DNA of 64,000 nucleotides from REEB95 sp963785735. GTDB taxonomy: Bacteria > Pseudomonadota > Alphaproteobacteria > ATCC43930 > CGMCC-115725. Numbering within the stretch: the first letter of the stretch is position 1; each line of letters begins with the position of its first letter. The stretch lies in contig CAWAWJ010000001.1 in assembly GCA_963785735.1 (NCBI GenBank), positions 558,001 to 622,000 of the forward strand, in the 5' to 3' direction. Made by a program: the position numbers and the translations under genes. The notes below the pieces were generated by a model. The model searched no databases and was not told the origin of the DNA. It saw only the letters and a list, made by a program, of their open reading frames with translations. Shown piece after piece: positions 56,885 to 64,000 of this stretch.

Positions 56885-57366
56885 GCTTTCGGCGCGGCGG
56901 CTTGCTTGGCCGCGTCTTCCGTTCGGCGGCGGAACAGTTCCTTGAAATCGATCATCGGCAGCAGCACCGGCGGATAGCCGCCGGCGATCGTCATCTCGGC
57001 CACCAGCGCGCGGGCGAAGGGGAAGATGATCCGCGGCGCCTCGACCAGCAGGGCCTCGGAGGTGTCGCCCTCATTCACGTTGGCGAGCGTCACCATCGCG
57101 GCATAGGCGAGCTCGAGCATGAACAGAGTCTCGCCCTTGGCCGCGCGCGCCGCGGCGCGGATGGCGAGCACCACCTCGTAACGGCCGGGCGCCACGCCGC
57201 CGGCGTTGACGTCGACGCTGAGCTGCAACTCGGGCGGTTGCGGCTGCAACAGCGCCCCCGGCGCGCCGGGATTCTCGAAGGACGCGTCCTTGACGTATTG
57301 CGCGTTGATGGCGATCGACCGCGCGCCTGGCGCGGGCGCGTTGGCGCCGTTATCCGTCATCGACAT
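56881..57366 (-). CDS. secB: Protein-export chaperone SecB
   Basis: A 161-residue cytosolic tetrameric chaperone that keeps preproteins unfolded for SecA. Features: the start MSMTDNGANAPAPGARSIAINAQYVKDASFENPGAP in outline, LSVDVNAGGVAPGRYEVVLAIRA, LELAYAAMVTLANVNE, and APRIIFPFARALVAEMTIAGGYPPVLLPMIDFKELF in outline, all typical of alphaproteobacterial SecB. I start at MSM (57366); the upstream frame is rich in Arg/Gly and not SecB-like. It is divergent from the Tim44-like gene. Confidence 0.96.
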   Translation of the reverse strand: MSMTDNGANAPAPGARSIAINAQYVKDASFENPGAPGALLQPQPPELQLSVDVNAGGVAPGRYEVVLAIRAAARAAKGETLFMLELAYAAMVTLANVNEGDTSEALLVEAPRIIFPFARALVAEMTIAGGYPPVLLPMIDFKELFRRRTEDAAKQAAAPKA

Positions 57367-57514
57367 GGTGTGTTCCGCCCGCCCCCGTGAATTCCGTCCG
57401 CGGCGCCGAAGCTGCCATGGATAAGCCCCGGCGCACAACCGCCAAGGCGCGGCGGCGCCCGGATTCCGGGCCTCCCCTTGCCCTTTGGCGCCCAAGGGCC
57501 TATCTACGCCCGAG

Positions 57515-58192
57515 ATGGATGACGGCTTCCAGTATTACGGCATTCTCCTATTCGCGGCGGTGGCGGGGGTTCTCCTGTTCCGGCTGTGGAGCGTGCTGGG
57601 CAAACGGACCGGCACCGAGCGGCGCATCGATCCCTTCGCGGCTCCCAAGATTCAAGGCATGCCGCCGTCCAGCAATAAAGGTGGGGCGTCGCCTTTCGCG
57701 CCGCCGGGCGCGCAAAACGGCCCGGTGATCGAAGGCCAGGCGGTCCGGGTCGGCGAAGCATCGCCCGCCAAGACCTCGGGTTCGCAGGCGGCCAAGGCGG
57801 CCGACCCGGGTTTCGACGAACAGGCTTTCCTCAAGGGCGCGCGCTCCGCTTTCGGCATCGTGGTGAACGCCTTCGCCGCCGGCGACAGCGCGGCGTTGCG
57901 GCCGCTCTTGAGCCCCGAGGTGTTCGAGCAGTTTTCCTCGGCGATCCGCGCGCGGCCGAAAGGCGAGGAGAAGGAACCGAGCCCGCTGGCGGCGGTCAAT
58001 AGCGCAACAATATCTTCGAGCGCGGTCGAAGGTTCCACATCGATGGTCACCGTCAAATTCGTCTCCGACCAGAAAACCGGCAAGGATGGCGCGGCCGAGG
58101 AGCATGTCGATCTCTGGACCTTCTCGCGCGGCCTTAAATCGCGCGATCCCAATTGGATTCTGATCGCGACCAAGGATCCGGACGCGGCGTGA
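57515..58192 (+). CDS. Tim44-like domain (TimA-type) membrane-anchored protein
   Basis: A 225-residue protein. An N-terminal helix (YYGILLFAAVAGVLLFRLWSVLG) anchors it in the inner membrane, followed by a Pro/Gly/Lys-rich linker, and the Tim44-like domain begins about residue 105 (GFDEQAFLKGARSAFGIVVNAFAAGDSAALRPLLSPEVFEQF in outline) with SSAVEGSTSMVTVKFVSDQ and a C-terminal HVDLWTFSRGLKSRDPNWILIA. The alphaproteobacterial relative TimA of Caulobacter is known as a membrane protein related to mitochondrial Tim44. The stop overlaps the mltA GTG start by 4 bp. Confidence 0.93.
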   Translation: MDDGFQYYGILLFAAVAGVLLFRLWSVLGKRTGTERRIDPFAAPKIQGMPPSSNKGGASPFAPPGAQNGPVIEGQAVRVGEASPAKTSGSQAAKAADPGFDEQAFLKGARSAFGIVVNAFAAGDSAALRPLLSPEVFEQFSSAIRARPKGEEKEPSPLAAVNSATISSSAVEGSTSMVTVKFVSDQKTGKDGAAEEHVDLWTFSRGLKSRDPNWILIATKDPDAA

Positions 58193-59298
58193 GGCGCTGG
58201 CTGGCGCCGCTGGCTCTGGGCTTGCTCGCCGCCTGCGCGGCGCCGCCGCCGGGCCCGCCCCGGCTCGATCTCGTCCCGGTCCCGTTTTCCGCCTTGCCCG
58301 GCTGGAGCGCGGATCATGTGGCCGAGGCCCTGCTCGCCTTTCTCAAGAGCTGCGCCGATCCGGCCTCGCCCGCCGATCGCGCTTCGGCTTGCGCCGCCGC
58401 GGCGGCGCTGGGCAACGTCTCGGATGAAACCGCGAGGCAATTCTTCGAGACTTATTTCACGCCCCATGCCGCGAGCGACCGCGGCAATGACGCGGCGCTG
58501 CTCACCGGCTATTACGAGCCGCTGCTCAAGGGCGCTCTCCGGCGCGGCGGGATTTACCAGACGCCCTTGCTGAAGCGCCCGCCCGATCTGGTCTCGGCCG
58601 ATCTCGGGCGTTTCCGGCCGTCATTGCGCGGCGAACGGATATCGGGACGGGTCGAGAACGGCAAGCTCGTCCCCTACGCCACCCGCGCCGAGATCGAGGC
58701 GGGCGCGCTCGACCGTTTCGATCTGGCGCTCGCCTGGGCCGACGATCCGGCGGCGGCGTTCTTTCTCCAGATCCAGGGCTCGGGACGGGTGGCATTGGCC
58801 GAAGGCGGCGTGAAGCGTTTGGGTTATGACGGCGAGAACGGCCAGCCCTATGTCAGCATCGGGCGCTTGCTGGTCGAGCAAGGCGCGCTTTCCCTCGACC
58901 AGGTTTCGGCGCAATCGATCAAGGCCTGGCTCATGGCGCATCCGGACCAGGCGAAAGACCTCATGGACCGCAACCCTTCTTATGTCTTCTTCCGTGCGCT
59001 GGACGGTGACGGGCCGCTCGGCAGCGAAGGCGTGGCACTTTCCCCGGGGCGCAGCCTGGCGGCCGACAACAACTTCATCGCCTTCGGGACCCTGGTCTAT
59101 GCCGATGTGGCGCAGGACGGCCAGGAACCGATCCGCCGCCTCGCCGTGGCGCAGGATACCGGCGCCGCCATACGCGGGCCGTTGCGCGGCGACCTGTTCT
59201 GGGGCTTCGGGCCCGAGGCCGAAACCCGCGCCGGCGCGATGCGCGCCTTGGGGCGGCTTTACCTGCTGCTGCCCCGGCCCGCCCCGGAAAAGCCTTAA
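58189..59298 (+). CDS. mltA: Membrane-bound lytic murein transglycosylase A
   Basis: A 369-residue outer membrane lipoprotein that cleaves peptidoglycan glycan strands. The GTG at 58189 (GTGA overlapping the tim44 stop) starts a lipoprotein signal RRWLAPLALGLLAACAAPP with the lipobox Cys near residue 15. The MltA domain shows LLTGYYEPLLKGALRRGGIYQTPLLKRP in outline, AFFLQIQGSGRVAL, VSIGRLLVEQGAL and ADNNFIAFGTLVYADV. The 3D domain at the end has AVAQDTGAAIRGPLRGDLFWGFGPEAE in outline, with the catalytic Asp. In many relatives smr follows directly; here it is 4.1 kb away. Confidence 0.96.
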   Translation: MRRWLAPLALGLLAACAAPPPGPPRLDLVPVPFSALPGWSADHVAEALLAFLKSCADPASPADRASACAAAAALGNVSDETARQFFETYFTPHAASDRGNDAALLTGYYEPLLKGALRRGGIYQTPLLKRPPDLVSADLGRFRPSLRGERISGRVENGKLVPYATRAEIEAGALDRFDLALAWADDPAAAFFLQIQGSGRVALAEGGVKRLGYDGENGQPYVSIGRLLVEQGALSLDQVSAQSIKAWLMAHPDQAKDLMDRNPSYVFFRALDGDGPLGSEGVALSPGRSLAADNNFIAFGTLVYADVAQDGQEPIRRLAVAQDTGAAIRGPLRGDLFWGFGPEAETRAGAMRALGRLYLLLPRPAPEKP

Positions 59299-59440
59299 AG
59301 AAAAGTCATATATATCCGAGGGATGAAGACGGCGCCCCAACCGTAGAATGGACAGTCGCGCGGAGGGTAGAATGAAACCACGGGTTCGGCCGTTATCGAG
59401 AAGTCCCGGCAGTCACCAACGGACGAAGGGAAGAGCGACC

Positions 59441-59815
59441 ATGATCACGCGCGCCATGACAAGAATGCCTTGGTTGAAAACAGGCCTGGCCCTGACCGGC
59501 CTGGCCGTGGCGGCCTTGATGCTGCCGGCGGGACCGGCCCAAGCCCGCGTCTTCGTTTCGGTGGGCGTGCCGATCTACGGCCCCGGCCCGTGGTATTACG
59601 GCCCGCCGCCGGTGGTCTATGCACCGCCGCCGGTCTATTACCCCGCGCCGGTTTATTACCCGCCGCCGCCGGTGGTTTACGCGCCGCCGCCCGCGCCGAC
59701 CCCGATCGCGCCCCCGGCGCAGAGTTGGTACTACTGCGACAATCCCAAGGGCTATTACCCCTCCGTCCCCGCCTGCAACGCCGGCTGGCGCCAGGTTCCG
59801 GCCCAGCCGCAGTAA
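59441..59815 (+). CDS. Exported Pro/Tyr-rich repeat protein
   Basis: A 124-residue protein. The start at MITRAMTRMPW follows GAAGGGAAGAG; a signal peptide is evident (LKTGLALTGLAVAALMLPAGPAQA in outline, cleavage after AQA). The mature part is a tandem of VVYAPPPVYYPAPVYYPPPP-like Pro/Tyr units (about residues 50-90) followed by the family tail YYCDNPKGYYPSVPACNAGWRQV with two Cys, which is common in small exported proteobacterial proteins. It may be an envelope scaffold. It precedes the glycine-zipper lipoprotein by 38 bp and probably shares its transcript. Confidence 0.85.
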   Translation: MITRAMTRMPWLKTGLALTGLAVAALMLPAGPAQARVFVSVGVPIYGPGPWYYGPPPVVYAPPPVYYPAPVYYPPPPVVYAPPPAPTPIAPPAQSWYYCDNPKGYYPSVPACNAGWRQVPAQPQ

Positions 59816-59853
59816 GCCGGCCGTAAGCTGAAGGTCTTTTTGGAGGTTTTGCC

Positions 59854-60387
59854 GTGAAGCAGCATTTGAAAACCACCGCTTGTGGCTTGGCTGCGGTGTT
59901 GACGCTGAGCGCCTGCGCCGCGCCGCCGATGGGGCCGAGCATCAACGTCATGCCCCCGTCCAACAAGCCCTTCGAGGTCTTCCAGCAGGATCAGTCCTTG
60001 TGCGAGAATTACGCCAGCCAGCGCGTGGCCGGCGCGGCCGAGAACGCCAACAATCAGGCGCTCGGCGGCGCGCTGCTCGGCACCGTGCTGGGTGCCGGTC
60101 TCGGCGCCGCGATCGGCGGCGGGCGGGGCGCGGCGATCGGCGCCGCCTCGGGCGCGGCGCTCGGCACCGCCGGCGGCATGAGTTATTCCGCCGACGCCAA
60201 TTTTCCGATCCAGCAACGCTACGACAATGCCTATGCGCAATGCATGTATTCGCGCGGCAACCAGGTGCCGGGCTATTACCAGGCCGCGTCGCCCCCGCCG
60301 CCGCGGCGCATGGCGCCGCCGCCGCCCATGAGCGAGCCGCCGCCTCCGCCGCCGGGCCCGCCGCCTCCGCCGCCGCCCGGCCATTGA
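59854..60387 (+). CDS. Glycine-zipper lipoprotein with poly-Pro tail
   Basis: A 177-residue lipoprotein: signal CGLAAVLTLSACAAPP with the lipobox Cys near residue 21. The core is a glycine zipper (ALGGALLGTVLGAGLGAAIGGGRGAAIGAASGAALG in outline, about residues 69-108), typical of proteins that insert as helical hairpins into the outer membrane. The last 40 residues are nearly pure Pro with Arg/Gly (for example PPPPMSEPPPPPPGPP). The terminator at 60407 follows at once. Related to OmpA-like and SmpA-neighbour lipoproteins by zipper only; function unknown. Confidence 0.88.
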   Translation: MKQHLKTTACGLAAVLTLSACAAPPMGPSINVMPPSNKPFEVFQQDQSLCENYASQRVAGAAENANNQALGGALLGTVLGAGLGAAIGGGRGAAIGAASGAALGTAGGMSYSADANFPIQQRYDNAYAQCMYSRGNQVPGYYQAASPPPPRRMAPPPPMSEPPPPPPGPPPPPPPGH

Positions 60388-60404
60388 CCGGGCAAGCTTT
60401 CCCG

Positions 60405-60437
60405 AAGCCCGCCGCAATCCAATGCGGCGGGCTTTTG
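60405..60437 (+). terminator. Rho-independent terminator of the two small envelope genes
   Basis: GCCCGCCGCA (60407-60416) pairs perfectly with TGCGGCGGGC (60423-60432) around a 6-nt loop, and TTTT (60433-60436) follows with further T-rich sequence. It lies 20 bp after the glycine-zipper lipoprotein stop. Confidence 0.9.
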
Positions 60438-60451
60438 CTTTCGCCCCTTGG

Positions 60452-60480
60452 TTTTGCTTCGCTCTCGACGAGCTACGCGG
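60452..60480 (+). repeat. Dispersed 29-bp element, copy 3
   Basis: This 29-bp sequence matches the element in the ubiH-like tandem array (12471-12499) at 28 of 29 positions; the single change is C for T in the centre (CTCTCGACGAG versus CTCTTGACGAG). It is in the short gap between the terminator and lutA, 47 bp before the lutA start. Confidence 0.75.
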
Positions 60481-60526
60481 TTGCTTTCGGGGGGTGGCGC
60501 GGCCATGCTCCGCGCCGGAGAGGAAA

Positions 60527-61303
60527 ATGCCCGCCGGCAACCGGAAACCCCGCGTCGCGCTGTTCGTCACCTGCCTGGTCGACCTGTTCCGGCCGAGCGT
60601 CGGATTCGCGGCGGTGAAGCTTTTGGAAGAGGCGGGTTGCGCGGTGGAAGTTCCCCGGGCGCAAGCCTGTTGCGGCCAGCCGGCCTATAATTCGGGCGCC
60701 CGATCCGCCGCCAAGACAATCGCGCGCCAGGTGATCGACGCCTTCCAAGGCTTCGACTATGTGGTGGCGCCTTCGGGTTCCTGCGCCGGGATGATCAAAA
60801 TCCATTACCCCGCGCTCTTTGCCGACGAACCGGGCATGTCGGCCAAGGCGAAGGAATTATCCGCGCGCAGTTACGAGCTGGTCTCGTTCCTGACCGACGT
60901 GATGAAGCTCGAACGCGTCAATGCGCGCTTCGACGGCGCGGCAACCTATCACGATTCCTGCTCGGGCCTGCGCGAGTTGGGCGTCAAGGCGCAGCCGCGC
61001 AAATTGCTGGCGAGCGTTTCCGGCCTGACCCTGACCGAAATGCGCGACGCCGAGATCTGCTGCGGCTTCGGCGGCGCCTTCGCCGTCAAATACGGCGGCA
61101 TCTCGGACAAGATATCGTCCGAGAAATGCGCCAATGTCGAAGCCGCCAAGGCGGGCGCGCTGCTGGCGGGCGATCTCGGCTGCCTCTTGAACATGGCGGG
61201 GAAGTTGAAGCGGCTCGGGCGCAAGACCCGGTCGTGGCATGTGGCCGAAGTCCTGGCCGGCATGGCGGACGGTCCCGCCATCGGCGAGGCGGAAAACGAA
61301 TGA
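60527..61303 (+). CDS. lutA: LutA-like (Fe-S) protein of L-lactate oxidation
   Basis: A 258-residue subunit of the LutABC/LldEFG lactate-oxidising complex. Two CCG-type Cys domains are visible: QACCGQPAYNSGARSAAK near residue 45, and SCSGLRELG plus ICCGFGGAFAVKYGGIS near residues 144-195, which bind a non-cubane Fe-S cluster. The ATG at 60527 follows GGAGAGG. It heads lutA-lutB-lutC. No lactate permease is present in the window. Confidence 0.94.
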   Translation: MPAGNRKPRVALFVTCLVDLFRPSVGFAAVKLLEEAGCAVEVPRAQACCGQPAYNSGARSAAKTIARQVIDAFQGFDYVVAPSGSCAGMIKIHYPALFADEPGMSAKAKELSARSYELVSFLTDVMKLERVNARFDGAATYHDSCSGLRELGVKAQPRKLLASVSGLTLTEMRDAEICCGFGGAFAVKYGGISDKISSEKCANVEAAKAGALLAGDLGCLLNMAGKLKRLGRKTRSWHVAEVLAGMADGPAIGEAENE

Positions 61304-62712
61304 TCCCCACCAGCCGCGCCTTCAAGGAAAACGCCCGCGAGGCCCTGGGCGATCCCAATCTGCAAAAGGCGATGACCAATCTGCGCGCCGGTTTCGTCGA
61401 GCGCCGCGCCCTCATGATCTCGCGCCTGCCCGAATGGGAACAGCTCCGCGACCAGGCGGTGGCGATCAAGAAACACACCCTCGCCAATCTCGATTTCTAT
61501 CTCGAGACCTTCGAGCGCAACGTGGAAGCCTATGGCGGCAAGGTGCATTGGTGCCGCGACGCCGCCGAGGCCAACGCCGCCGTGCTGGCGATCTGCCGCG
61601 AGCTGGGCGCCAAGACCGTGACCAAGGGCAAGTCGATGATCGGCGAGGAGATGGCGGTCAACGACTATCTCGAATCCCACGGCATCGTCCCGGTCGAAAC
61701 CGATCTCGGCGAATACATCATTCAAATCCGCCATGAGGGGCCGAGCCACATCATCGCCCCGGCGGTCCATCTGGTGAAGGAGCAGGTCGCCGAATCCTTC
61801 CGCGCCACCCACACCCAGCTCGACCCGAAGCGCAAGCTCGACGACGCGCGGCAGATGTGCGACGAGGCGCGCGCCATCATGCGCCAGAAATTCCTGGCGG
61901 CCGATGTCGGCATCACCGGCGCCAATTTTCTCATCGCCGAAACCGGCTCCTCGATCATCGTCACTAACGAGGGCAATGGCGATCTGACCCAGAGCCTGCC
62001 GCGCGCTCATATCGTGCTGGCGTCCCTGGAAAAAGTCGTGCCGACGCTCGAGGACGCGGCGACCATCCTGCGGCTTTTGGCGCGCTCGGCCACCGGCCAG
62101 GAATTCTCGGCCTACACCACCGTCTCGACCGGCCCGCGCCGCGCTTCCGACATCGACGGGCCGGGGCAATATCACGTCGTGCTGCTCGACAACGGGCGCA
62201 GCGCGCTTTTGGGCACCGAGTTCGAGGACATGCTGCGCTGCATCCGCTGCGCCGCCTGCCTCAACCATTGCCCGGTCTATGAGGCGGTGGGCGGCAAGGC
62301 TTATGGCTGGGTCTATCCCGGGCCGATGGGCGCGGTGCTGACGCCCTCGCTCTTGGGCATCGAGGAGGCGGGCAATCTCCCCAACGCCTCGACGTTTTGC
62401 GGCCGGTGCGAAAGCGTCTGCCCGATGAAAATTCCGCTGCCGAATATGATGCGGCATTGGCGCGAGCGCGAATTCTCGCGCCACCTTTCGCCCCCGGCCG
62501 CGCGCTGGGGCATCGCGGTCTGGGCGTTTTTGGCGACGCGGCCGCCTCTCTATCACGCCGTGGCCGAGCTGGCCGCGCGGCTGCTGGGTTTCTTCGGCAA
62601 AAGAAGCGGCCGGTTCCGCACGCTGCCTTTGGCTTCGGGCTGGACCGATACGCGCGACATGCCCGCGCCCCAAGGCCGCAGTTTCCATAGTCTATGGAAG
62701 GCGCGGTCATGA
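61300..62712 (+). CDS. lutB: LutB-like iron-sulfur protein of L-lactate oxidation
   Basis: A 470-residue protein. The N-terminal LUT domain (LQKAMTNLRAGFVERRAL, VHWCRDAAEANAAVLAI, KGKSMIGEEMAVNDYLE) is followed by two ferredoxin-type clusters, CIRCAACLNHCPVY near residue 316 and CGRCESVCPMKIPL near 366, and a hydrophobic-basic C-terminus. The start overlaps the end of lutA by 4 bp (ATGA). The complex oxidises L-lactate to pyruvate in the cytoplasm. Confidence 0.95.
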   Translation: MIPTSRAFKENAREALGDPNLQKAMTNLRAGFVERRALMISRLPEWEQLRDQAVAIKKHTLANLDFYLETFERNVEAYGGKVHWCRDAAEANAAVLAICRELGAKTVTKGKSMIGEEMAVNDYLESHGIVPVETDLGEYIIQIRHEGPSHIIAPAVHLVKEQVAESFRATHTQLDPKRKLDDARQMCDEARAIMRQKFLAADVGITGANFLIAETGSSIIVTNEGNGDLTQSLPRAHIVLASLEKVVPTLEDAATILRLLARSATGQEFSAYTTVSTGPRRASDIDGPGQYHVVLLDNGRSALLGTEFEDMLRCIRCAACLNHCPVYEAVGGKAYGWVYPGPMGAVLTPSLLGIEEAGNLPNASTFCGRCESVCPMKIPLPNMMRHWREREFSRHLSPPAARWGIAVWAFLATRPPLYHAVAELAARLLGFFGKRSGRFRTLPLASGWTDTRDMPAPQGRSFHSLWKARS

Positions 62713-63422
62713 GCGGCGCGGCGCGTACCCAAATGCTGGACCGCATCCGCCGCGCGCTCAAACGCGGGCCGCTCGACGAGCAAGCCGCCGCGCCGCTCCG
62801 GGCGCGGCTCAAAGAACACAAGCGCAATCTCATCCCGAGGCGCGCGGCGGGCCTCGACCATCGCGGCCAGCTCGCGCTTTTCACCGCCATGGCCGAGGGC
62901 GTCAGCGCCACGGTGGCGCGGGTATCCTCCGTACAAGACGTGCCGGGCGCGGTGGCGGATTATCTCTCGCGGCTCAATCTGCCGGCGCGGCTGGTGATGG
63001 CGCCCGATCACGAGCTCGCCGGCATTCCCTGGGCCGCGCGGCCGCTCCTCGAGATCCGCAAGGGCCGCGCCGAGGATGGCGACGCCGTGGGCGTGACATC
63101 CTGCTTCGCCGCCGTGGCCGAGACCGGCACGCTGATGCTGCTGTCCGGGCCCGAAAGCCCGACGCGCAATAATTTCCTGCCCGACACGCATATCGTCGTC
63201 TTGCGCGCCGATCGGATCGCCGCCTCCTATGAGGACGGCTTCGACCAGCTTCGCCGCAAATTCGCCAAGCCGGATGGGAGCTTCGTCATGCCGCGCACGG
63301 TCAATTTCATCACCGGCCCGTCGCGCACCGCCGATATCGAGCAGAAGATCGAGCTCGGCGCGCATGGGCCGCGCCGCCTGCATATCGTATTGGTCGATGA
63401 GGGCGGGGATGGCCAGGCTTAG
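62709..63422 (+). CDS. lutC: LutC-like LUD-domain protein of L-lactate oxidation
   Basis: A 237-residue protein, mostly one LUD (LutC/YkgG) domain: AVADYLSRLNLPARLVMAPDH in outline, DAVGVTSCFAAVAETGTLMLLSGPESPTRNNFLPDTHIVVLRADRI in outline, and ITGPSRTADIEQKIELGAHGPRRLHIVL in outline, which are strongly conserved. The start at 62709 overlaps lutB by ATGA. Its 3' end overlaps the smr start by 14 bp, linking the lut genes to the smr-xre transcript. Confidence 0.95.
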   Translation: MSGAARTQMLDRIRRALKRGPLDEQAAAPLRARLKEHKRNLIPRRAAGLDHRGQLALFTAMAEGVSATVARVSSVQDVPGAVADYLSRLNLPARLVMAPDHELAGIPWAARPLLEIRKGRAEDGDAVGVTSCFAAVAETGTLMLLSGPESPTRNNFLPDTHIVVLRADRIAASYEDGFDQLRRKFAKPDGSFVMPRTVNFITGPSRTADIEQKIELGAHGPRRLHIVLVDEGGDGQA

Positions 63423-63927
63423 ACGTGAGGACAGCGATCTCTTCCGCGCGGCGATGCGCGGCGTGAAGCCGCTCGGCCCGGTCAAGCCGCCCAAAATCCC
63501 CGTCCCGCCGCCGCAACGCGAAGCCGCGCCGAAGCCCGCCGCGCTCCGGCCCGCTCCCCAGCCTTCGCCCAAGGCCATGCCGCCGCTCGCCATCGGAACC
63601 GGTTCCGATATCGACCGCGCCAGCTTCGAGCGGCTGAAACGCGGCCAGATGGAAATCGAGGCGCGGCTCGATCTTCATGGCAAGACCCAGGACGAGGCGC
63701 ACCGCGCGCTCTCGTCTTTCATCGCCCGCGCCCAATCCCGGGGCGCGCGTCTGGCGCTGGTCGTCACCGGCAAGGGCCGCGAAGGCAAGGGCGTGTTGCG
63801 GGAATCCGTGCCGCGCTGGCTCAACGAGCCGGCTTTGCGCGCCCGTATCCTGGCCTTGGCCAATGCCCAGCCGCGCGACGGCGGATCGGGCGCGCTTTAT
63901 GTGCTGTTGCGCAAAACCCGGTCATGA
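63409..63927 (+). CDS. Smr domain-containing protein
   Basis: A 172-residue protein. Residues 1-75 are Pro/Lys/Arg-rich with no fold (PPKIPVPPPQREAAPKPA). The Smr domain follows: ARLDLHGKTQDEAHRALSSF with the family DLHG, LALVVTGKGREGKGVLRESVPRWL in outline, and a C-terminal GGSGALYVLLRK. Smr domains relate to the C-terminus of MutS2 and act as nucleases or structure-binding modules. In relatives smr lies directly after mltA; here it sits after lutC. Start at MARLRRED. Confidence 0.93.
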   Translation: MARLRREDSDLFRAAMRGVKPLGPVKPPKIPVPPPQREAAPKPAALRPAPQPSPKAMPPLAIGTGSDIDRASFERLKRGQMEIEARLDLHGKTQDEAHRALSSFIARAQSRGARLALVVTGKGREGKGVLRESVPRWLNEPALRARILALANAQPRDGGSGALYVLLRKTRS

Positions 63928-64000
63928 CCCCGTTCGGCGTCAAGCTTAGGCAATTGCGCGGCATCCGCGGCATCAAGCTCAAGGACATGGCCGACGCGCT
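63924..64000 (+). CDS. XRE-family helix-turn-helix regulator, truncated by the window edge
   Basis: The first 25 residues are present: MTPFGVKLRQLRGIRGIKLK followed by DMADA. This is the start of a Cro/CI-type helix-turn-helix domain, as seen after smr in many alphaproteobacteria. The ATG overlaps the smr stop (ATGA). The rest is beyond the window, so effector domains and length are unknown. Confidence 0.8.
   Translation, partial: MTPFGVKLRQLRGIRGIKLKDMADA

Noticed and set aside
57367..57495. A longer SecB starting near 57495
   Set aside because: The added residues are Arg/Gly/Ala-rich and unlike SecB; the MSM start fits the family length.

Overview
The window is GC-rich chromosomal DNA of an alphaproteobacterium. 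The diagnostic gene orders are leuS-lptE-holA facing parB-parA-rsmG-mnmG-mnmE, rho-hemJ-hemH-hemE divergent from ppsR-maf-aroE-coaE-dnaQ facing secB, tim44-mltA and smr-xre, and ftsK-lolA. Three perfect parS sites lie in the rsmG/mnmG block. The layout resembles Rhodospirillales or related deep-branching orders, but I cannot fix a genus. No rRNA operon, insertion sequence, phage or CRISPR array was seen, and there is one tRNA (Gly-GCC).

Region by region. 0-2 kb: a small lipid/aromatic catabolism-like cluster (edge fragment, PaaA/PaaC-like di-iron protein, SDR dehydrogenase). 2-9 kb: ftsK-lolA, then two quite different ammonium transporters with no glnK beside them. 9-12.5 kb: a small exported protein, a PP2C phosphatase-Ser/Thr kinase fusion with a C-terminal membrane anchor, and a UbiH-type hydroxylase whose 3' end is amplified as an 88-bp tandem repeat. 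12.6-15 kb: DUF971, Trm112-like, LON-domain and thioredoxin-TPR (YbbN) genes as one leftward unit. 15-21.7 kb: a hypothetical gene, a MetE-like enzyme, tRNA-Gly, an ABC-F protein, a SYLF lipid-binding protein and an M23 endopeptidase. 21.9-28.9 kb: one 7-kb gene for a giant glycine- and asparagine-rich repeat protein ending in a PEP-CTERM sorting signal. 29-41 kb: L,D-transpeptidase, YggS, DUF3576 lipoprotein, then the conserved leuS to mnmE block with parABS. 41-49 kb: an accessory block between mnmE and rho (ring-cleavage-like dioxygenase, DUF255, a damaged ogt, dienelactone hydrolase, quinone reductase, membrane glycosyltransferase, FkbM methyltransferase). 49-59 kb: the conserved rho/hem and ppsR-to-mltA blocks. 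59.3-63.4 kb: two small envelope proteins and lutABC, lying between mltA and smr. The window ends in a truncated XRE regulator.

The most useful inferences are as follows. (1) The 410-bp hemE/ppsR gap, where coding strand switches outward on both sides and parS lies 14-16 kb away, is the best candidate for the chromosomal replication origin, by analogy with Caulobacter and rhizobia. (2) The giant PEP-CTERM protein is a likely exosortase substrate with an AT-rich, repeat-bearing control region. (3) There are local tandem duplications at gene 3' ends (ubiH-like, ogt) and a 29-bp element present three times. (4) The phosphatase-kinase fusion next to two amt genes suggests phospho-signalling linked to nitrogen supply. 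All assignments come from reading sequence and family knowledge; no database search was run.
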